From Deltaproteobacteria bacterium (lineage in GTDB: Bacteria > Desulfobacterota > Syntrophia > Syntrophales > UBA2185), in NCBI GenBank assembly GCA_026388545.1, contig JAPLJS010000047.1:1-53844 (forward strand): a stretch of 53,844 nt of DNA, written 5' to 3'. Positions 52,900 to 53,844 of the stretch are shown here, one piece after another. Numbering within the stretch: the stretch's first letter is position 1; each line of letters starts with the position of its first letter. Both the position numbers and the translations under genes were made by a program. The notes under the pieces are model-generated. The model ran no database searches, was not told the origin of the DNA, and was given only the letters and a program-made list of their open reading frames with translations.

Positions 52900-53844
52900 T
52901 TAATAGTCGAACAAATTTAGTTGGTTACATGGCTGCTCTTTTAAATCCGGCATTTTTTTGTAATCGTAATTTGTAAATAGCTGATCAAGTTGCACTTTTT
53001 CGAAGAGGGTGACACTCAGGATCTGCAAAATTGTGTAGAGATTCATCTCCAAGTGGAGGCGTTTTCGGATGATGGCAACAAGGACGTAGGTAGAAACGGC
53101 GATCCAGATCTGAGTTTTTACTGCATTGTCGGATGTTCCGTAGAAGGCCTTTATACGAAGATGTTGCTTGATCCATTTGAAGAACAATTCGATTTGCCAT
53201 CGGCACTTGTAGAGTTTGGCGATAGTCAATGCGGGAAGGACGAAATTATTTGTGAGAAAAACGAGCTGTTTCTCTCGCTCGGCATCGAAGTACTTTACGC
53301 GGCGGAGTTTCTCCGGATAACCCGCCAGTGATTGGGGCGTGATCAGCATTACTGTCTGGTCGTATCGAAGACCGTTGGTTCGATCCACCGGATGGGAGTA
53401 GACTCTCCGGACCTTGGTGTTTTTCTTGGTCCGCGTAACGAAGAAGGCAAGAAGTTGGGTAAAAACGTAGAGTCTTTCAAAGTCCAGGTAACCGCGATCC
53501 ATGATATAGAAAGATCCCGGTTCCGGAACCAGGATGTCAAGGATATTGACGTCATGGAGCGTTCCCTCGGTAATCTCGATGAACGAGTGGATGTTGCCGC
53601 GAAGATCCAGGAGAGTATGCATTTTGACGGCAGCTTTATGCTTGCGGAAAGACGCCCAAGGGAAAAGCGATAGGCAAAGGTCGATAGTAGTTGAATCCAA
53701 AGCGTAGGCGGTTTCTTTGAGTTCGACACCGAAGTCTTCATCGGCATAAAGGGAGCGTGCTTGAGAAATCAGAATTTGGCAGAAGTCGGCATACATTCGC
53801 CAGTCCCGTTTTTCGTTTGCCTCTGCAAGGGTGCTTCGCGATAC
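52900..53844 (-). mobile_element. IS4-family transposase, partial at window end
   Basis: The coding frame is open from the stop at 52900 to the window edge, so the N-terminus lies outside. The visible 314 residues have the DDE motifs: DSTTIDL, DRGYLDF, and the Y-x2-R-x3-E-x6-K signature YKCRWQIELFFKWIK, as in IS4-family (ISPepr1/IS4Sa-type) elements. The frame continues past the first visible ATG (53796) with STLAEANEKRDWR, typical of the family N-terminal region. It appears intact as far as seen. Confidence 0.9.

Overview
The window looks like a chromosomal segment of an anaerobic Gram-negative bacterium of the Desulfobacterota (former Deltaproteobacteria), possibly a Syntrophales-like member. 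This is inferred from gene content, not from a marker-gene search: many lipoproteins and exported proteins, a CarD / PIN-TRAM / ispD / ispF / gltX neighbourhood, several radical SAM enzymes, a rubrerythrin-like protein, a MoaE-like protein and a remnant of a tungsten/molybdenum aldehyde:ferredoxin oxidoreductase. No rRNA, tRNA or CRISPR array was seen.

Layout. 1-130: probable 5' end of a group II intron (minus strand). 444-4426: mutL between two inverted LPP20-like paralogues, the first frameshifted. 3539-13414 (minus): a run of six exported proteins, including FlgT-like, CsgG/TPR lipoprotein, six-FN3 protein, a small exported protein and a GNA1162/FN3/beta-helix lipoprotein; this may be an uncharacterised outer-membrane or appendage system. 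13781-16463: broken rfbD, truA, pgk. 16896-18922: a NodB deacetylase lipoprotein and a TPR lipoprotein. 19001-25185 (minus): MshEN-like/HAMP adenylate cyclase, a small ORF, gltX, ispF, ispD, PIN-TRAM protein and CarD. 25275-28665 (minus): radical SAM enzyme, NlpD-like LysM/M23 protein, pcm and a small conserved-looking gene. 28814-34255: mixed single genes (macro domain, MoaE-like, DciA, tRNA methyltransferase, DUF1015, hydrolase, NIL-ferredoxin). 34389-39192 (plus): an RNA-centred housekeeping run, mtaB, rnc, radical SAM, era and radC.

39466-47679 (plus): a tightly packed six-gene type I restriction-modification operon, hsdM, nucleotidyltransferase, winged-helix protein, hsdS, hsdR and a YgjP-like zinc protease. 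The nucleotidyltransferase/winged-helix pair sits between hsdM and hsdS and resembles an AbiE-type toxin-antitoxin pair. It is the best candidate for an unusual composite defence system.

47977-53844: a Tat-exported divergent polysaccharide deacetylase, an AOR remnant, der, a ferritin-like protein, an enoyl-CoA hydratase and an IS4-family transposase that runs off the window end. Mobile or degraded material is concentrated at both ends and around 13.8-14.4 kb and 48.9 kb. Two copies of a short dispersed palindromic element lie near 30.0 and 39.3 kb.
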